NCBI RefSeq assembly: GCF_030813055.1 | Contig: NZ_JAUSTW010000006.1 | Coordinates: 186,001-250,000 of the forward strand | Origin: Neobacillus ginsengisoli | GTDB lineage: Bacteria > Bacillota > Bacilli > Bacillales_B > DSM-18226 | Direction: 5' to 3' | DNA length: 64,000 bases | In this document: in pieces, positions 53,830 through 62,376 of the stretch | How positions within the stretch are numbered: the first letter of the stretch is position 1 | Layout of the letters: the number at the start of each line of letters is the position of its first letter | Made by a program: the position numbers and the translations under genes | Notes under the pieces: model-generated | Databases searched by the model: none | Told to the model about the DNA's origin: nothing | The model's input: the letters and a program-made list of their open reading frames with translations, nothing else

Positions 53830-54566
53830 TTGATTTCAGCCAATTGCTTAAGTTGGTCTAACTCCAGAATCTTTATTTGCCTCCGTCCATCAAAACGAAT
53901 TAGCTTCTGTGATATAAATATCAAAAGCTTCCTACTCACTGATTCTGGAGTTGTTCCAATAAAGCTTGCTAAGTCCTTCTTCGATATTGGTAAGGTGAAC
54001 GTCCCGTTTTGTGCCTTCATTTTTTCGTGGAAGAGAATAAGAGCCCTTGCCAATCGCTGTTCCACTTCCAATAAGCTCAAAAATCCGACTGACTCATCTG
54101 CCTCATATAACCGATCGCTAAGTGCTATTAAAAATCGAAAGGACAAACCCGAATTAGCTTCCATTGTCTTAAGAAAATCTTTTTTATCGATTGAGCAAAT
54201 AACCGTCTGTCCTACAACTTCGGCATGTACATAGTGGTTTTCGTCTCGTAATAATGAAAATAGCCCGAAAAATTCTCCTGGAAACAATAAACGAACAATT
54301 TGCGCTTTCCCTTCTGCCGATAGCTTTGTTAATTTGATCAGCCCCTCATTTACAACAAATAAGCCTTCAGAACGCTCGCCTTCTTGAAAAATAAACTCTC
54401 CTTTTTGAAATCTTCGTCTCTTTGTAACCTTCTGTAAAACCTGAAGATCGTCTTCGCTCATTCCGTTAAAAACAGGAACAGTTGCAATGCATGAAGCTTC
54501 ATGTGAGCAACCCTTTTCACAGCGCATGCCGATTTCACTCCTTTTTCGATATCCTAATGCTTTCAT
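53826..54566 (-). CDS. FNR-type oxygen-sensing regulator (Crp/Fnr family)
   Basis: 246 residues: cyclic-nucleotide-binding-like fold and a Crp helix-turn-helix. N-terminal Cys16, 20 and 26 (CEKGCSHEASC) plus Cys124 (TVICSID) mirror E. coli FNR Cys20, 23, 29 and 122, the ligands of its O2-labile [4Fe-4S] cluster. B. subtilis Fnr instead uses C-terminal cysteines, so this is a distinct subtype. Recognition helix TPESVSRKL (Glu, Ser, Arg) fits TTGAT-type boxes, two of which lie nearby. ATG after AAAGGAGATAAA; -10 TATAAC at 54580-54585. Confidence 0.88.
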   Translation of the reverse strand: MKALGYRKRSEIGMRCEKGCSHEASCIATVPVFNGMSEDDLQVLQKVTKRRRFQKGEFIFQEGERSEGLFVVNEGLIKLTKLSAEGKAQIVRLLFPGEFFGLFSLLRDENHYVHAEVVGQTVICSIDKKDFLKTMEANSGLSFRFLIALSDRLYEADESVGFLSLLEVEQRLARALILFHEKMKAQNGTFTLPISKKDLASFIGTTPESVSRKLLIFISQKLIRFDGRRQIKILELDQLKQLAEIN

Positions 54567-54619
54567 TTTATCTCCTTTCGTTATACTTTGATGTGATTTG
54601 CATCAAATCACAGTTTTTC

Positions 54620-54633
54620 TTGATATAGATCAA
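54620..54633. promoter_or_regulatory. FNR box between the FNR gene and the flavodoxin fragment
   Basis: TTGAT-ATAG-ATCAA, an exact consensus. For the rightward unit it lies at -42; for the FNR gene it is about 54 bases from the start, possible autoregulation. Confidence 0.7.
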
Positions 54634-54637
54634 TGTT

Positions 54638-54656
54638 ATTGAGATTGACTCTCAAT
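54638..54656. promoter_or_regulatory. Fur-like inverted repeat
   Basis: ATTGAGA-TTGAC-TCTCAAT; its inner 15 bases match the Fur 7-1-7 pattern TGATAAT-N-ATTATCA at most positions. It lies between the FNR box and the -10, so it could repress. Fur control of flavodoxins is known elsewhere. Confidence 0.4.
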
Positions 54657-54662
54657 TAAAAT
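54657..54662 (+). promoter_or_regulatory. -10 of the flavodoxin/HMA unit
   Basis: TAAAAT; start near 54669, 42 bases from the FNR box centre. Confidence 0.45.
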
Positions 54663-54689
54663 GAAAGAAAAACAAGAGGTGGTTTTAAC

Positions 54690-54797
54690 ATGAATGCTAC
54701 TTGTTTAATTGTGTTTGCAAGCATGAGTGGAAATACCGAAGAAATGGCCAACTTGATTGGTATTTGTAAAAAGGATGAGAGGTGTTTGATAAAATGA
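54690..54797 (+). pseudogene. Flavodoxin N-terminal fragment
   Basis: 35 codons. CLIVFASMSGNTEEMANLIG is the flavodoxin phosphate-binding loop, but the frame ends after LIK, where the remaining about 110 residues are missing. ATG follows AAGAGGTGG. The stop overlaps the HMA start. An internal deletion joining flavodoxin to the next gene is the simplest explanation. It still has a ribosome site and a regulated promoter. Confidence 0.6.
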
Positions 54798-55003
54798 GTA
54801 TTTTTCAATTGGAATTAAATGATGTTGCTTGTACAGGCTGTATTGGGAAAATAAAAAGAGGCATCAAAAAATATCATGGAGTAGAAAAAGTGAAGATATT
54901 AGCAGGAAGCGGTAAAATCGAAGTGAATTTTAATGAAAATATCATCCAATCCGAGGAAATAAAACGTCATATTCATAAATTAGCCTTTCGAATGTTTGAC
55001 TAA
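54794..55003 (+). CDS. Heavy-metal-associated (HMA) domain protein
   Basis: 69 residues from ATG at 54794 (a GTG at 54782 is also possible). VACTGCIGKIKRGI holds the metal-binding CxxC of HMA domains, followed by GVEKVKILAGSGKIEVNF. Small copper-chaperone-like protein; metal not determined. It is coupled to the flavodoxin fragment. Terminator follows at 55009. Confidence 0.8.
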   Translation: MSIFQLELNDVACTGCIGKIKRGIKKYHGVEKVKILAGSGKIEVNFNENIIQSEEIKRHIHKLAFRMFD

Positions 55004-55008
55004 AAAAC

Positions 55009-55034
55009 TGCTCTCATTTGAGGGCAATTTTTTT
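55009..55034 (+). terminator. Terminator
   Basis: TGCTCTCA and TGAGGGCA around two bases, then T7. The stretch from here to 55371 holds no gene I can support. Confidence 0.8.
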
Positions 55035-55371
55035 CGAGAAAATATACTCAATAATGAACTTATTGTTCTTTATTTTATGCAGTTATAAATCTATAATTGA
55101 AATAACCGCTTTTAATTCATACGAAGCAATAAATGTGATTCTGTAGGAAGATTGGCTACTTAGATTCGAACTCTCTTAGTCTCTACATGTGTTCTTTACT
55201 TTTCTGTCCTTGTCTATCACATGGTCTGGATTTTTCTCTATTTGAATTCCTCGGTTTAAATATCGCTGGACACGTAAAGTTGAATCAGTTAGTATCAGTA
55301 GGAATGTAATGGATTTAAACGATCTTTATTACTAATAATAAGAAGAAATGAGATAGATAAAGGAGCCATAT

Positions 55372-56517
55372 ATGTTTAACAATTTAAAGCCTTTTTTGCA
55401 GGAAGCATGGCAAAAGTCAGGATTTCAAACGGCAACGGCAATCCAAAGTGTTGCTATTCCAACTATAATAGAAGGAAAAGATGTCATTGCTGAATCACCG
55501 ACAGGTACCGGAAAGACACTGGCCTATTTAATACCGCTTTTAAATAAAATTGACCCTGATTTACAGTCCTTACAAGCTGTTGTTCTTGCTTCTTCACAAG
55601 AATTAGTGATGCAAGTCTTTCAGGAATTTCAAAAATGGTCTGAGGGAAGCGGAATCCGTGGCACTTCCATCATCGGCGGAGCAAACTTGAAAAGACAGCT
55701 TGAAAAGCTAAAAAAGCGTCCGCATGTTATTTTTGCAACTCCCGGCCGCTTACTTGAATTAATCAAACAGAAAAAAGTGAAAATGCATGAGGTAAAAATG
55801 GTCGTTCTGGATGAAGGAGATCAGCTATTAATTCCCGAGCATCTTAGCACTGTTCAACATATAGTTAAATCCACCATGTCCGACCGACAAGTGGTCTTAT
55901 TCTCGGCAACAATGAAAGCAGGGACAGAGAAATTAGCGAAGGAAATGACAAAAAATCCTGAGGTCCTGCGAATTGCAAAAGATGAAGTGGCATCTTCAGG
56001 AGAAGTAGAGCATATTTATTTTCTTTGTGAACAAAGGGATAAAATCAAACTCCTTGAAAAAATTGTCCGTTTAGAAGATAGTAAATCACTGGCGTTTATT
56101 AATGACATTGGCGAGATTCAAGTATTTAAAGAAAAATTACATTTCAAAGAACTTTCAACAGGAATTTTACATAGTGATATGAAGAAATTAGAACGCCAGG
56201 CAGCACTAAAGGCCTTTCGTGATGGCAAAATGAAAATGCTCATCGCAACCGATGTCGCAGCTAGAGGACTGGATATTCAAGGAGTGACCCACGTCGTCCA
56301 AATCGATTTTCCAAAGGATATTACGCAATACGTTCACAGAGCGGGCAGAACAGGAAGAATGGGAGCAAACGGCATTGTGATTTCGCTTGTCACTGAACGG
56401 GAAGAAAGAGAATTGAAGCGCTTTTGCCGAGAGTTAAATCTCCCGCTTCATAAAAGAGTTTTTTATAAAGGTCAAATTGCTGAAGAAGATCAAAGAGAAC
56501 AGAAAATGCGTCGTTAA
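55372..56517 (+). CDS. yfmL: DEAD-box family RNA helicase (YfmL-like)
   Basis: 381 residues, close to B. subtilis YfmL (about 376), a ribosome-assembly helicase. Walker A SPTGTGKTLAYL, motif Ia-type HVIFATPGRLLEL, motif III FSATMKAG, motif VI HRAGRTGRMG. Motif II reads VLDEGDQLL: DEGD instead of DEAD, an Ala-to-Gly change. The minimal core has no C-terminal RNA-binding domain. ATG after AAAGGAGCC. Confidence 0.85.
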   Translation: MFNNLKPFLQEAWQKSGFQTATAIQSVAIPTIIEGKDVIAESPTGTGKTLAYLIPLLNKIDPDLQSLQAVVLASSQELVMQVFQEFQKWSEGSGIRGTSIIGGANLKRQLEKLKKRPHVIFATPGRLLELIKQKKVKMHEVKMVVLDEGDQLLIPEHLSTVQHIVKSTMSDRQVVLFSATMKAGTEKLAKEMTKNPEVLRIAKDEVASSGEVEHIYFLCEQRDKIKLLEKIVRLEDSKSLAFINDIGEIQVFKEKLHFKELSTGILHSDMKKLERQAALKAFRDGKMKMLIATDVAARGLDIQGVTHVVQIDFPKDITQYVHRAGRTGRMGANGIVISLVTEREERELKRFCRELNLPLHKRVFYKGQIAEEDQREQKMRR

Positions 56518-56606
56518 AAAAGTGCCGTTGGCATCTTTGAGAAGGAATAAGTTCGTTCGTTAAAAACCATACTATCTATGAATTTCTTGAAAAGGAGATG
56601 GAAGTT

Positions 56607-56741
56607 GTGGGAAGAACGAAACTAGGCAATGCGAATGCCCAGCGTAATAACAATCGTAAAAAAGCCATGAAAACAAGTTCGGAATTAGTTGAATTCTCTA
56701 CAGGTGAGGATTTAAAACGAAATCGTCCGAATGGTAAATAA
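56607..56741 (+). CDS. Small basic protein
   Basis: 44 residues, rich in Asn, Lys and Arg (GRTKLGNANAQRNNNRKKAM) ending KRNRPNGK. GTG behind AAAGGAGATGG. Size and composition recall small acid-soluble spore proteins or YfhD-like proteins, but no match was recognised. A terminator follows. Confidence 0.55.
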   Translation: MGRTKLGNANAQRNNNRKKAMKTSSELVEFSTGEDLKRNRPNGK

Positions 56742-56747
56742 ACAAGT

Positions 56748-56779
56748 AACGCCTCCTTAGGATAGGAGGCGTTTTTTTG
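56748..56779 (+). terminator. Terminator
   Basis: AACGCCTCC and GGAGGCGTTTTTTT around 8 bases. Confidence 0.9.
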
Positions 56780-56853
56780 TGATTTTCAGTGAATTTGTAG
56801 ATAAAATCGAACTTTTGTAAATATCCTGCTAATCTCCCCGAATTTCCGAAAAC

Positions 56854-58386
56854 TCACTCATTCAGCACTTTTTTCAGCGATTTTAAAGCAGGTCCTTCAA
56901 CAATATCCCCTGAATAAGAAAATCGAGAGCCGTGGCATGGGCAATCCCAAGTCTTTTCAGCATGATTCCATTCGCATTCACAGCCAAGATGAGTGCAGGT
57001 GGTATCAACAATGTAAAGTTTGCCGTTTTCGTCCTTATAGGCTCCTGCCCGTTTACCGTTATGCATAACAACAGAGCCTTCACCTGCCTGCAAATCTCCC
57101 GGGTCTTTCGGAACAAACTCCAATTTCCCTTTTAAGAGATGTTTCGCTACATCTGCGTTCGTCGTGACCACTGTTCGCAAATCCGGGTCAGCATCAAAAC
57201 GAGATGGAGAATATAGCTCTTTATAAGGAGTGTCCCGTTCCAATATATAGTCTGATACGAGATGTCCCGCGGCTATCCCGGTTGTCATTCCCCATTTTTT
57301 ATAACCGGTTGCAACTAAAACACGCTCTTTTCTTTGCGTAATTGGACCGATATAAGGAACTTTATCAAGTGATACTAAATCCTGTGCAGACCATCGATAG
57401 GTGTATTCAGATAGATCAAATACTTCCTGAGCAAATTCCTCTAGTGCATAATAATGCTTAAGTGTATCCATACCCTGACCGGTTTTGTGATTTTCCCCTC
57501 CAAGGATTAGTAATCTACCGTCATTAAACGGAGTGTAACGAATCGAGCGAGTAGGATTATCGGCACTGATATACATTCCGCCCGGATACTCTTTTTCCAA
57601 TTTTATTCCGATCGCATAAGACCGCTCAGCATACATCCTCGCAAAATACAGTCCCGGCTTATCATAAAAAGGAAAATGAGAAGCAATGATGACGTGATTG
57701 CAGGTAACTATAGGGCCTTCCTTTGTTACGACCTTCGGATGATTGGTTTCTTCTTCTTCAAGGTCTATTGCGGTGGTATTTTCATAAACCTGACAGCCTG
57801 CATTCACTGCTTCATCCAGGAGCCCTTTCAAAAATTTTAGCGGATGGAATTGAGCTTGATTTGCCATCATAAGAGCTGCTTTAATTTGAATATTAAACGG
57901 AATAGTATCTTTTAATCTGCCATCAATCCCTAACGTCTGATATGCCGACGATTCGGTTTCAATATTCCTTGCGTATTCATCAGTTGTAGCGTAAATATAA
58001 GCATCCTGATTGCTAAAATCACAATCGATTCCTTTTTCCTTCACCATGTTTTGGATAAAGGAAATGGCATTAGTCTGCGATTCGTAATATAGCTTGGCTT
58101 TCTCTTCACCAAAATGATTGATCAATTCATCGTAAAGTAAACCGTGCTGTGCAGTAACTTTAGCTGTGGTATGCCCCGTTGTCCCGTTTAAAACACCGCC
58201 GGCCTCTATAATAGCAACCTTAACCCCCGCTTTTGAAAGTAAATAGGCAGCCGTAATACCTGTAATTCCCGCACCGACGATTGCGACATCTACCGAAAGA
58301 TCTTCGGTTAATTTTTTGAAAACGGGCAGTTCTATTTCACGCCAATAAGTTTTTGGGAACTTATGGACATTCTCTGATGAACTCAT
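56854..58386 (-). CDS. yhfW: FAD-dependent oxidoreductase with C-terminal Rieske domain
   Basis: 510 residues, matching B. subtilis YhfW length. N-terminal DAO fold with dinucleotide motif VAIVGAGITGITAAYLLSKAG; GYKKWGMTTGIAAGHL near the substrate site; C-terminal Rieske [2Fe-2S] ligands CTHLGCEC and CPCHGSRF. The combination defines this family, whose substrate is unknown. ATG at 58386, 6 bases after GGAGG; an upstream ATG exists without a site. Confidence 0.88.
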   Translation of the reverse strand: MSSSENVHKFPKTYWREIELPVFKKLTEDLSVDVAIVGAGITGITAAYLLSKAGVKVAIIEAGGVLNGTTGHTTAKVTAQHGLLYDELINHFGEEKAKLYYESQTNAISFIQNMVKEKGIDCDFSNQDAYIYATTDEYARNIETESSAYQTLGIDGRLKDTIPFNIQIKAALMMANQAQFHPLKFLKGLLDEAVNAGCQVYENTTAIDLEEEETNHPKVVTKEGPIVTCNHVIIASHFPFYDKPGLYFARMYAERSYAIGIKLEKEYPGGMYISADNPTRSIRYTPFNDGRLLILGGENHKTGQGMDTLKHYYALEEFAQEVFDLSEYTYRWSAQDLVSLDKVPYIGPITQRKERVLVATGYKKWGMTTGIAAGHLVSDYILERDTPYKELYSPSRFDADPDLRTVVTTNADVAKHLLKGKLEFVPKDPGDLQAGEGSVVMHNGKRAGAYKDENGKLYIVDTTCTHLGCECEWNHAEKTWDCPCHGSRFSYSGDIVEGPALKSLKKVLNE

Positions 58387-58610
58387 TTGTATACCTCCAA
58401 AATTCAAAATGGAATTCATGTTTAATTTTTCCTAAAGTAAAAAAATAATGTCTGTCTGGAAATATTTTTAATTTGTCTGGAAAATGCTTCGAACATCAGG
58501 TGGAGAAAACAATGAAGGATTTGCATACACTCAGTTGGTATGCTGCACGGATTAAACCGCATTTGCCAAAGGAAGTTTCATTAAAAAAGAAAATAATAAA
58601 TTTGATAAAA

Positions 58611-58640
58611 AAAAGAACTCTGAGATCCAGAGTTCTTCTT
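58611..58640. terminator. Terminator-like hairpin
   Basis: AGAACTCTG and CAGAGTTCTT around five bases, A-tract left and T-tract right. It lies before the 58657 gene. Confidence 0.7.
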
Positions 58641-58656
58641 TACTTTAGAAGGTTGA

Positions 58657-58983
58657 ATGTTGTCCAATCCATGGTTGCCCGAATATGATTTAAATTCTAA
58701 GCAAGCAGGGCATGTAATCGCTGCCCAATTTTTACGAAGGCTTCATCAGTATCCAATCCAACAAGCAAAAAATTTGGGTGTACCACATGATCAATTGAAT
58801 CGGTTAAATATCGAAATTAGGAAAAATAAGCTTGAGGAAAATGTCAAATTAGCCATTAAAGACGGTTTACTTTTAAATAAAGAGAGGACAATAGATTATC
58901 TAACAAAATTACATATTGTCGAGGAAGGTCCTGAGCGTGTTGCTGCAAAACACAACTTATATTTGGCTTTATCTGACGAATGA
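58657..58983 (+). CDS. Hypothetical protein
   Basis: 108 residues, helical, soluble. ATG at 58657, or TTG one codon on, after AGAAGG. Segments SKQAGHVIAAQFLRRLHQYP and KLEENVKLAIKDGLLLNKER suggest a helical bundle. No family recognised. It is immediately preceded by a terminator, so its promoter must lie in the 16-base gap or across the hairpin; this makes the gene call less certain. Confidence 0.5.
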   Translation: MLSNPWLPEYDLNSKQAGHVIAAQFLRRLHQYPIQQAKNLGVPHDQLNRLNIEIRKNKLEENVKLAIKDGLLLNKERTIDYLTKLHIVEEGPERVAAKHNLYLALSDE

Positions 58984-58988
58984 GATAG

Positions 58989-59135
58989 TTATTCCTCGCT
59001 ATCGTTTTTTACTGGATCAACTCGAGTGGAATCTTCTGTATTAAGACCGCTTCTTACAAAATGAATCCATGTTCCACATATAATTCCAAGGCAAATGACA
59101 AAACCAATGGCTGTGGTCCACCAGATAGCCGCCAT
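58989..59135 (-). CDS. Small membrane protein
   Basis: 48 residues with one span (TTAIGFVICLGIICGTWIHF) and an acidic tail ending DPVKNDSEE. ATG at 59135 five bases after GGGGGGA. Unknown function. Confidence 0.65.
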   Translation of the reverse strand: MAAIWWTTAIGFVICLGIICGTWIHFVRSGLNTEDSTRVDPVKNDSEE

Positions 59136-59211
59136 TTCAATCCCCCCTTTTCTATAGAATATATGCCAAGGGGGGATTAATTTTTCCAACGAATCACAGT
59201 AAAAACAAGTT

Positions 59212-59586
59212 TTAGTCCTTTTTCTTCAACTCTGCGTAATAATCTACCTTTTTTATATTGACCCCTACAAATGTTTCGATAATCGACTGTCCGCCGGCAA
59301 TTGAGAAAATTAAAATAAATACGAACGTTACCCTCGGGAAAAGTAAGTAGGCAGTGCCAAGCAGCATCGCGCTCCAAACCCCTGCACACCAATAACATTT
59401 CAATAAATAACCAAACATTGAGGTTGGTACTTCCTTGGATTCTGTTCCATTTTCCGTTTCTACCTTTACTTTTTTTACAAACGGTCTTCGAATAAATTCG
59501 GTAATTTTATCAAAAACAATTAAATGAGTTAAACGATAGCTTGCTAAAATGAGCATGACATAGGTCATCCAAGAAATTTCTTTCAC
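59212..59586 (-). CDS. DUF1360 membrane protein
   Basis: 124 residues with three to four spans. ASYRLTHLIVFDKITEFIRRPF and CYWCAGVW are the DUF1360 hallmarks; family members are sporulation-linked in Bacillus. Function unknown. ATG after AGGAAATAAGG. Confidence 0.8.
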   Translation of the reverse strand: MKEISWMTYVMLILASYRLTHLIVFDKITEFIRRPFVKKVKVETENGTESKEVPTSMFGYLLKCYWCAGVWSAMLLGTAYLLFPRVTFVFILIFSIAGGQSIIETFVGVNIKKVDYYAELKKKD

Positions 59587-59726
59587 CTTATTTCCTCCAA
59601 TTGGGTAGCACGTATCTTTATCTAGTCTTTCGGAAATTCATAACCGTTAAGCAATGAATTATTTTTTTAGTTCCTTGTATATTTTGAGCCTGAAATCAAA
59701 ATTCTATATTCGGAGGAGGCGAAAAA

Positions 59727-60341
59727 ATGAAAAAATCATTTTGGTTTGGTTTCATGTTTTTACTATCTCTTATCTGTATTCCAAATGTTTCTTTTGCCCA
59801 GCAAATTTACACGGTACAGCAGGGAGATTCTTTATGGAAAATAGCAGTCAGATTTCAGGTGGGAATTTCGGAAATTATTGCTGCAAACCCGCAATTTAAG
59901 AATCCCAATTTAATTTACCCCGGTGAAAAAGTAAACATCCCCAATTTAGCTGCCACTAAAAGCATTGAAGCTCAAGTGGTTCAATTAACCAATCAACAAC
60001 GTGCGAAATATGGATTAAAACCGTTATTACAGGATTGGGAGCTATCAAGAGTGGCAAGGTATAAAGCAATGGATATGCGGGACAAAAATTACTTTTCCCA
60101 TACAAGCCCAACCTATGGTAATCCTTTTACGATGATGAAGAATTTTGGTATTACTTATCGCTCAGCCGCTGAAAACATCGCTGCCGGTCAAATAACACCT
60201 CAGGAAGTTGTCCAAGCTTGGATGAATAGCCAAGGACATCGGGCCAATATTTTAAGTACCCAGTCCACTTATATTGGTGTTGGTTACGCAAAAGGCGGTT
60301 CGCAAAGATATTATTGGGTTCAGCAGTTTATATCGAAATAA
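59727..60341 (+). CDS. Secreted LysM-CAP domain protein
   Basis: 204 residues: signal peptide ending VSFAQ, LysM 27-70 (YTVQQGDSLWKIAVRF), and a CAP/SCP domain (LTNQQRAKYGLKPLLQDWEL, YFSHTSPTYG, AAENIAAGQ, WMNSQGHRANIL) like YkwD/SafA-linked proteins. Probably spore coat or cell wall. ATG after GGAGGAGG, terminator at 60349. Confidence 0.88.
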   Translation: MKKSFWFGFMFLLSLICIPNVSFAQQIYTVQQGDSLWKIAVRFQVGISEIIAANPQFKNPNLIYPGEKVNIPNLAATKSIEAQVVQLTNQQRAKYGLKPLLQDWELSRVARYKAMDMRDKNYFSHTSPTYGNPFTMMKNFGITYRSAAENIAAGQITPQEVVQAWMNSQGHRANILSTQSTYIGVGYAKGGSQRYYWVQQFISK

Positions 60342-60348
60342 GGTTAAT

Positions 60349-60379
60349 GGTCAGCTCTTTCATTGGGGCTGACCCTTTC
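60349..60379 (+). terminator. Terminator
   Basis: GGTCAGC and GGCTGACC around an 11-base loop, then CTTTCT. Confidence 0.7.
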
Positions 60380-60479
60380 TACGTCTCGGGACCTATGTAA
60401 AAATCAAGCTCTGGCGCAATTATGAGAAATAAAGAAAAAAGGTAAGATGTAATCAAGATAACGAAAGGAGGAAAACGAA

Positions 60480-60827
60480 ATGAAGAAATTTGGTTTACTT
60501 TTAGCAGGTGGAATTGCAGCCGTTGTTTTACTTTCTACAATTGGTCCGATGGTGGGGTTAGTTGTCAGCCTGGTGCTGCTGTACTTCATTTTCAAACAGT
60601 TTTTAAAAGCTGAGACAACAAAAGGGAAAATCGGCTTAGGTGTTATCGGCTTCATTGTCCTAATGGCTTCTATCCATAATGCGCCGGCTATTATTGGAGT
60701 TGCTGCAGCGTATGTTCTCTATCTTGTATATAAAAAATGGAATAAAAACAAACACACAACTGTAAAAAAAGAATCAGATCCCTTTGCAAACTTTGAAAAG
60801 CAATGGAATGATTTAAAACATTATTAA
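60480..60827 (+). CDS. LiaI-like small membrane protein
   Basis: 115 residues with three to four hydrophobic spans and a charged C-terminus. First gene of a lia-type operon in which a PspA-like protein follows; in B. subtilis LiaI anchors LiaH at the membrane. Assignment rests on position and topology. ATG after AAAGGAGG. Confidence 0.7.
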   Translation: MKKFGLLLAGGIAAVVLLSTIGPMVGLVVSLVLLYFIFKQFLKAETTKGKIGLGVIGFIVLMASIHNAPAIIGVAAAYVLYLVYKKWNKNKHTTVKKESDPFANFEKQWNDLKHY

Positions 60828-60847
60828 TCTTAAAGGAGAGAATGAAA

Positions 60848-61495
60848 ATGACAAACTTATTTACGAGAATCAAAAATACCATTACTGCTGATTTACATGA
60901 AGCTCTTGATCAAAAAGAAAGACAAAACCCGATTGGGTTGCTTAATCAGTATCTGCGCCAAAGTGAGCAGGAAACTGAAAAGGTTAGAAAGCTATTGGAG
61001 CGTCAATATACGCTAAAGGATGAATTTACAAGAGAACAGCTTCATGCTGCGGAGCTAGCTAATAAACGGAAACGTCAGGCTGAAATTGCATCTCAAGCTG
61101 GGGAAATCGAACTTTATCAGTTTGCTGCAGTAGAGCACCAGCAATATGAAGAACGTGCAGAGCGGATCAGCGTCTCATTAGAGCAAATAAAAGTTCAGCT
61201 TGAAGAATTAGAAAGAAAATACGCAGAAATGAAGCACAAACTAAAAGATATGCATATTCGCAGGATGGAATTAATGGGTCGTGAAAATGTGGCACGTGTC
61301 AACCATCGCATGAACCAAGTGTTAGATGCTAATCATTACTCCGGTAAAGCAATCTCAAGCTTTAAAGAAATTGAAAACTATCTTGACCGCCTGGAGCAAC
61401 AAGTGAACAGTTCTTTTTACCGCAGCACCATCGATGCCAGAATTGCTCAATTAGAAAAAGAACCGAAATTTGAGGAAAGCAAGTCCATTTCGTAA
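60848..61495 (+). CDS. liaH: LiaH/PspA-type phage-shock protein
   Basis: 215 residues, almost all coiled coil, starting FTRIKNTITADLHEALDQKE as in PspA/IM30 proteins. Protects the membrane during envelope stress. ATG at 60848 chosen over 60842 for better distance to AAAGGAG. A terminator-like hairpin follows. Confidence 0.85.
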   Translation: MTNLFTRIKNTITADLHEALDQKERQNPIGLLNQYLRQSEQETEKVRKLLERQYTLKDEFTREQLHAAELANKRKRQAEIASQAGEIELYQFAAVEHQQYEERAERISVSLEQIKVQLEELERKYAEMKHKLKDMHIRRMELMGRENVARVNHRMNQVLDANHYSGKAISSFKEIENYLDRLEQQVNSSFYRSTIDARIAQLEKEPKFEESKSIS

Positions 61496-61512
61496 CCAAA
61501 ACATGGTATTCT

Positions 61513-61540
61513 AAAAGGCGTAGGAGTTTCTGCGCCTTTT
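61513..61540 (+). terminator. Hairpin between liaH and liaF
   Basis: AAAAGGCG and CGCCTTTT around 12 bases. It allows strong liaIH and weak liaFSR expression, as in B. subtilis. Confidence 0.75.
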
Positions 61541-61641
61541 GGCCATCTATACATTCGTTGCAGAAGGTAGAACGTGAAGCTTTTATAAATAAAGAACTTA
61601 GAATCTTTTCGTACATAATTTAAAAAGGGAGGGGTGAGCCG

Positions 61642-62376
61642 ATGTTTAAAAATGCAAAAGATGATTATTTAAATTGGTTGGTTATTTTTGGAGCTACCAT
61701 TCTTGTCCTAGAGATTTTATTTTTCAACAGAGGGCTTATTTTCTCCCTTTTTATTTCGTTAGGAATGGTTTATTTAGGCCGGAGAAAAGCCGGAAGTAAG
61801 AGGGGAAAATTGCTTTTATTTGGCGGCGTTGTTTTCTTTGTGCTTAGTATCTTAAATATGATGACGTTCAAGTTTTTATTATTAGCGATTCTTTTGCACT
61901 TTTTTATTCAGTTTGTTCAGTCGAAGCGAAACCCAAAGAAATTTACTGTCGATATACGAAAATCAGAGCAAGAAAAACAAGAAGAAACAATTATCAGAGA
62001 AAAGCCGCTCTTTGAAAATATTTTATTTGGTCAGCAAAAAACACCACTAGGAGTTTATGAATGGAATGATGTGAATATTCAGGCCGGAATTGGCGATACC
62101 ATTATCGACCTTAGCTACACGATGCTCCCAAAAGGAGAAACCGTTATTTTCATCCGAAATTTAATCGGAAATATTCAAATTCTTGTTCCCTATGAAATTG
62201 AAGTAAGTGTTCATCATTCTTGTGTTGCCGGTTCAGCGACTGTCTTTAATAATCACCAATCAAAAATTTTTAATCAGGTTTATCATTTAATAACACCTGA
62301 GTACGATCAAGCAGAGCAAAAGGTAAAAATCTTTACTTCGCTCGTTGTCGGGAATTTAGAGGTGAGCAGGATATGA
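61642..62376 (+). CDS. liaF: LiaF-like inhibitor of the LiaS kinase
   Basis: 244 residues: three to four N-terminal spans, a linker, and a C-terminal beta-rich toastrack domain (VNIQAGIGDTIIDLSYTMLP, KGETVIFIRNLIGNIQILVPYEIEVSV) typical of LiaF/DUF2154. ATG after GGGAGGGG. Overlaps liaS by 4 bases. Confidence 0.88.
   Translation: MFKNAKDDYLNWLVIFGATILVLEILFFNRGLIFSLFISLGMVYLGRRKAGSKRGKLLLFGGVVFFVLSILNMMTFKFLLLAILLHFFIQFVQSKRNPKKFTVDIRKSEQEKQEETIIREKPLFENILFGQQKTPLGVYEWNDVNIQAGIGDTIIDLSYTMLPKGETVIFIRNLIGNIQILVPYEIEVSVHHSCVAGSATVFNNHQSKIFNQVYHLITPEYDQAEQKVKIFTSLVVGNLEVSRI

Noticed and set aside
55100..55320. Open minus-strand reading frame in the gap before the helicase
   Set aside because: About 50 open codons without start or recognisable motif; likely chance in A/T-rich DNA.
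58473..58688. 71-codon ORF before the 58657 gene
   Set aside because: Its 3' part runs through a terminator hairpin and overlaps the next gene; only the internal ATG (58512) has a ribosome site and no family is evident. Probably chance or a remnant.
60380..60479. LiaR box (GTCTCGGGACC near 60383)
   Set aside because: Spacing does not fit the LiaR consensus as I recall it; not strong enough to list.
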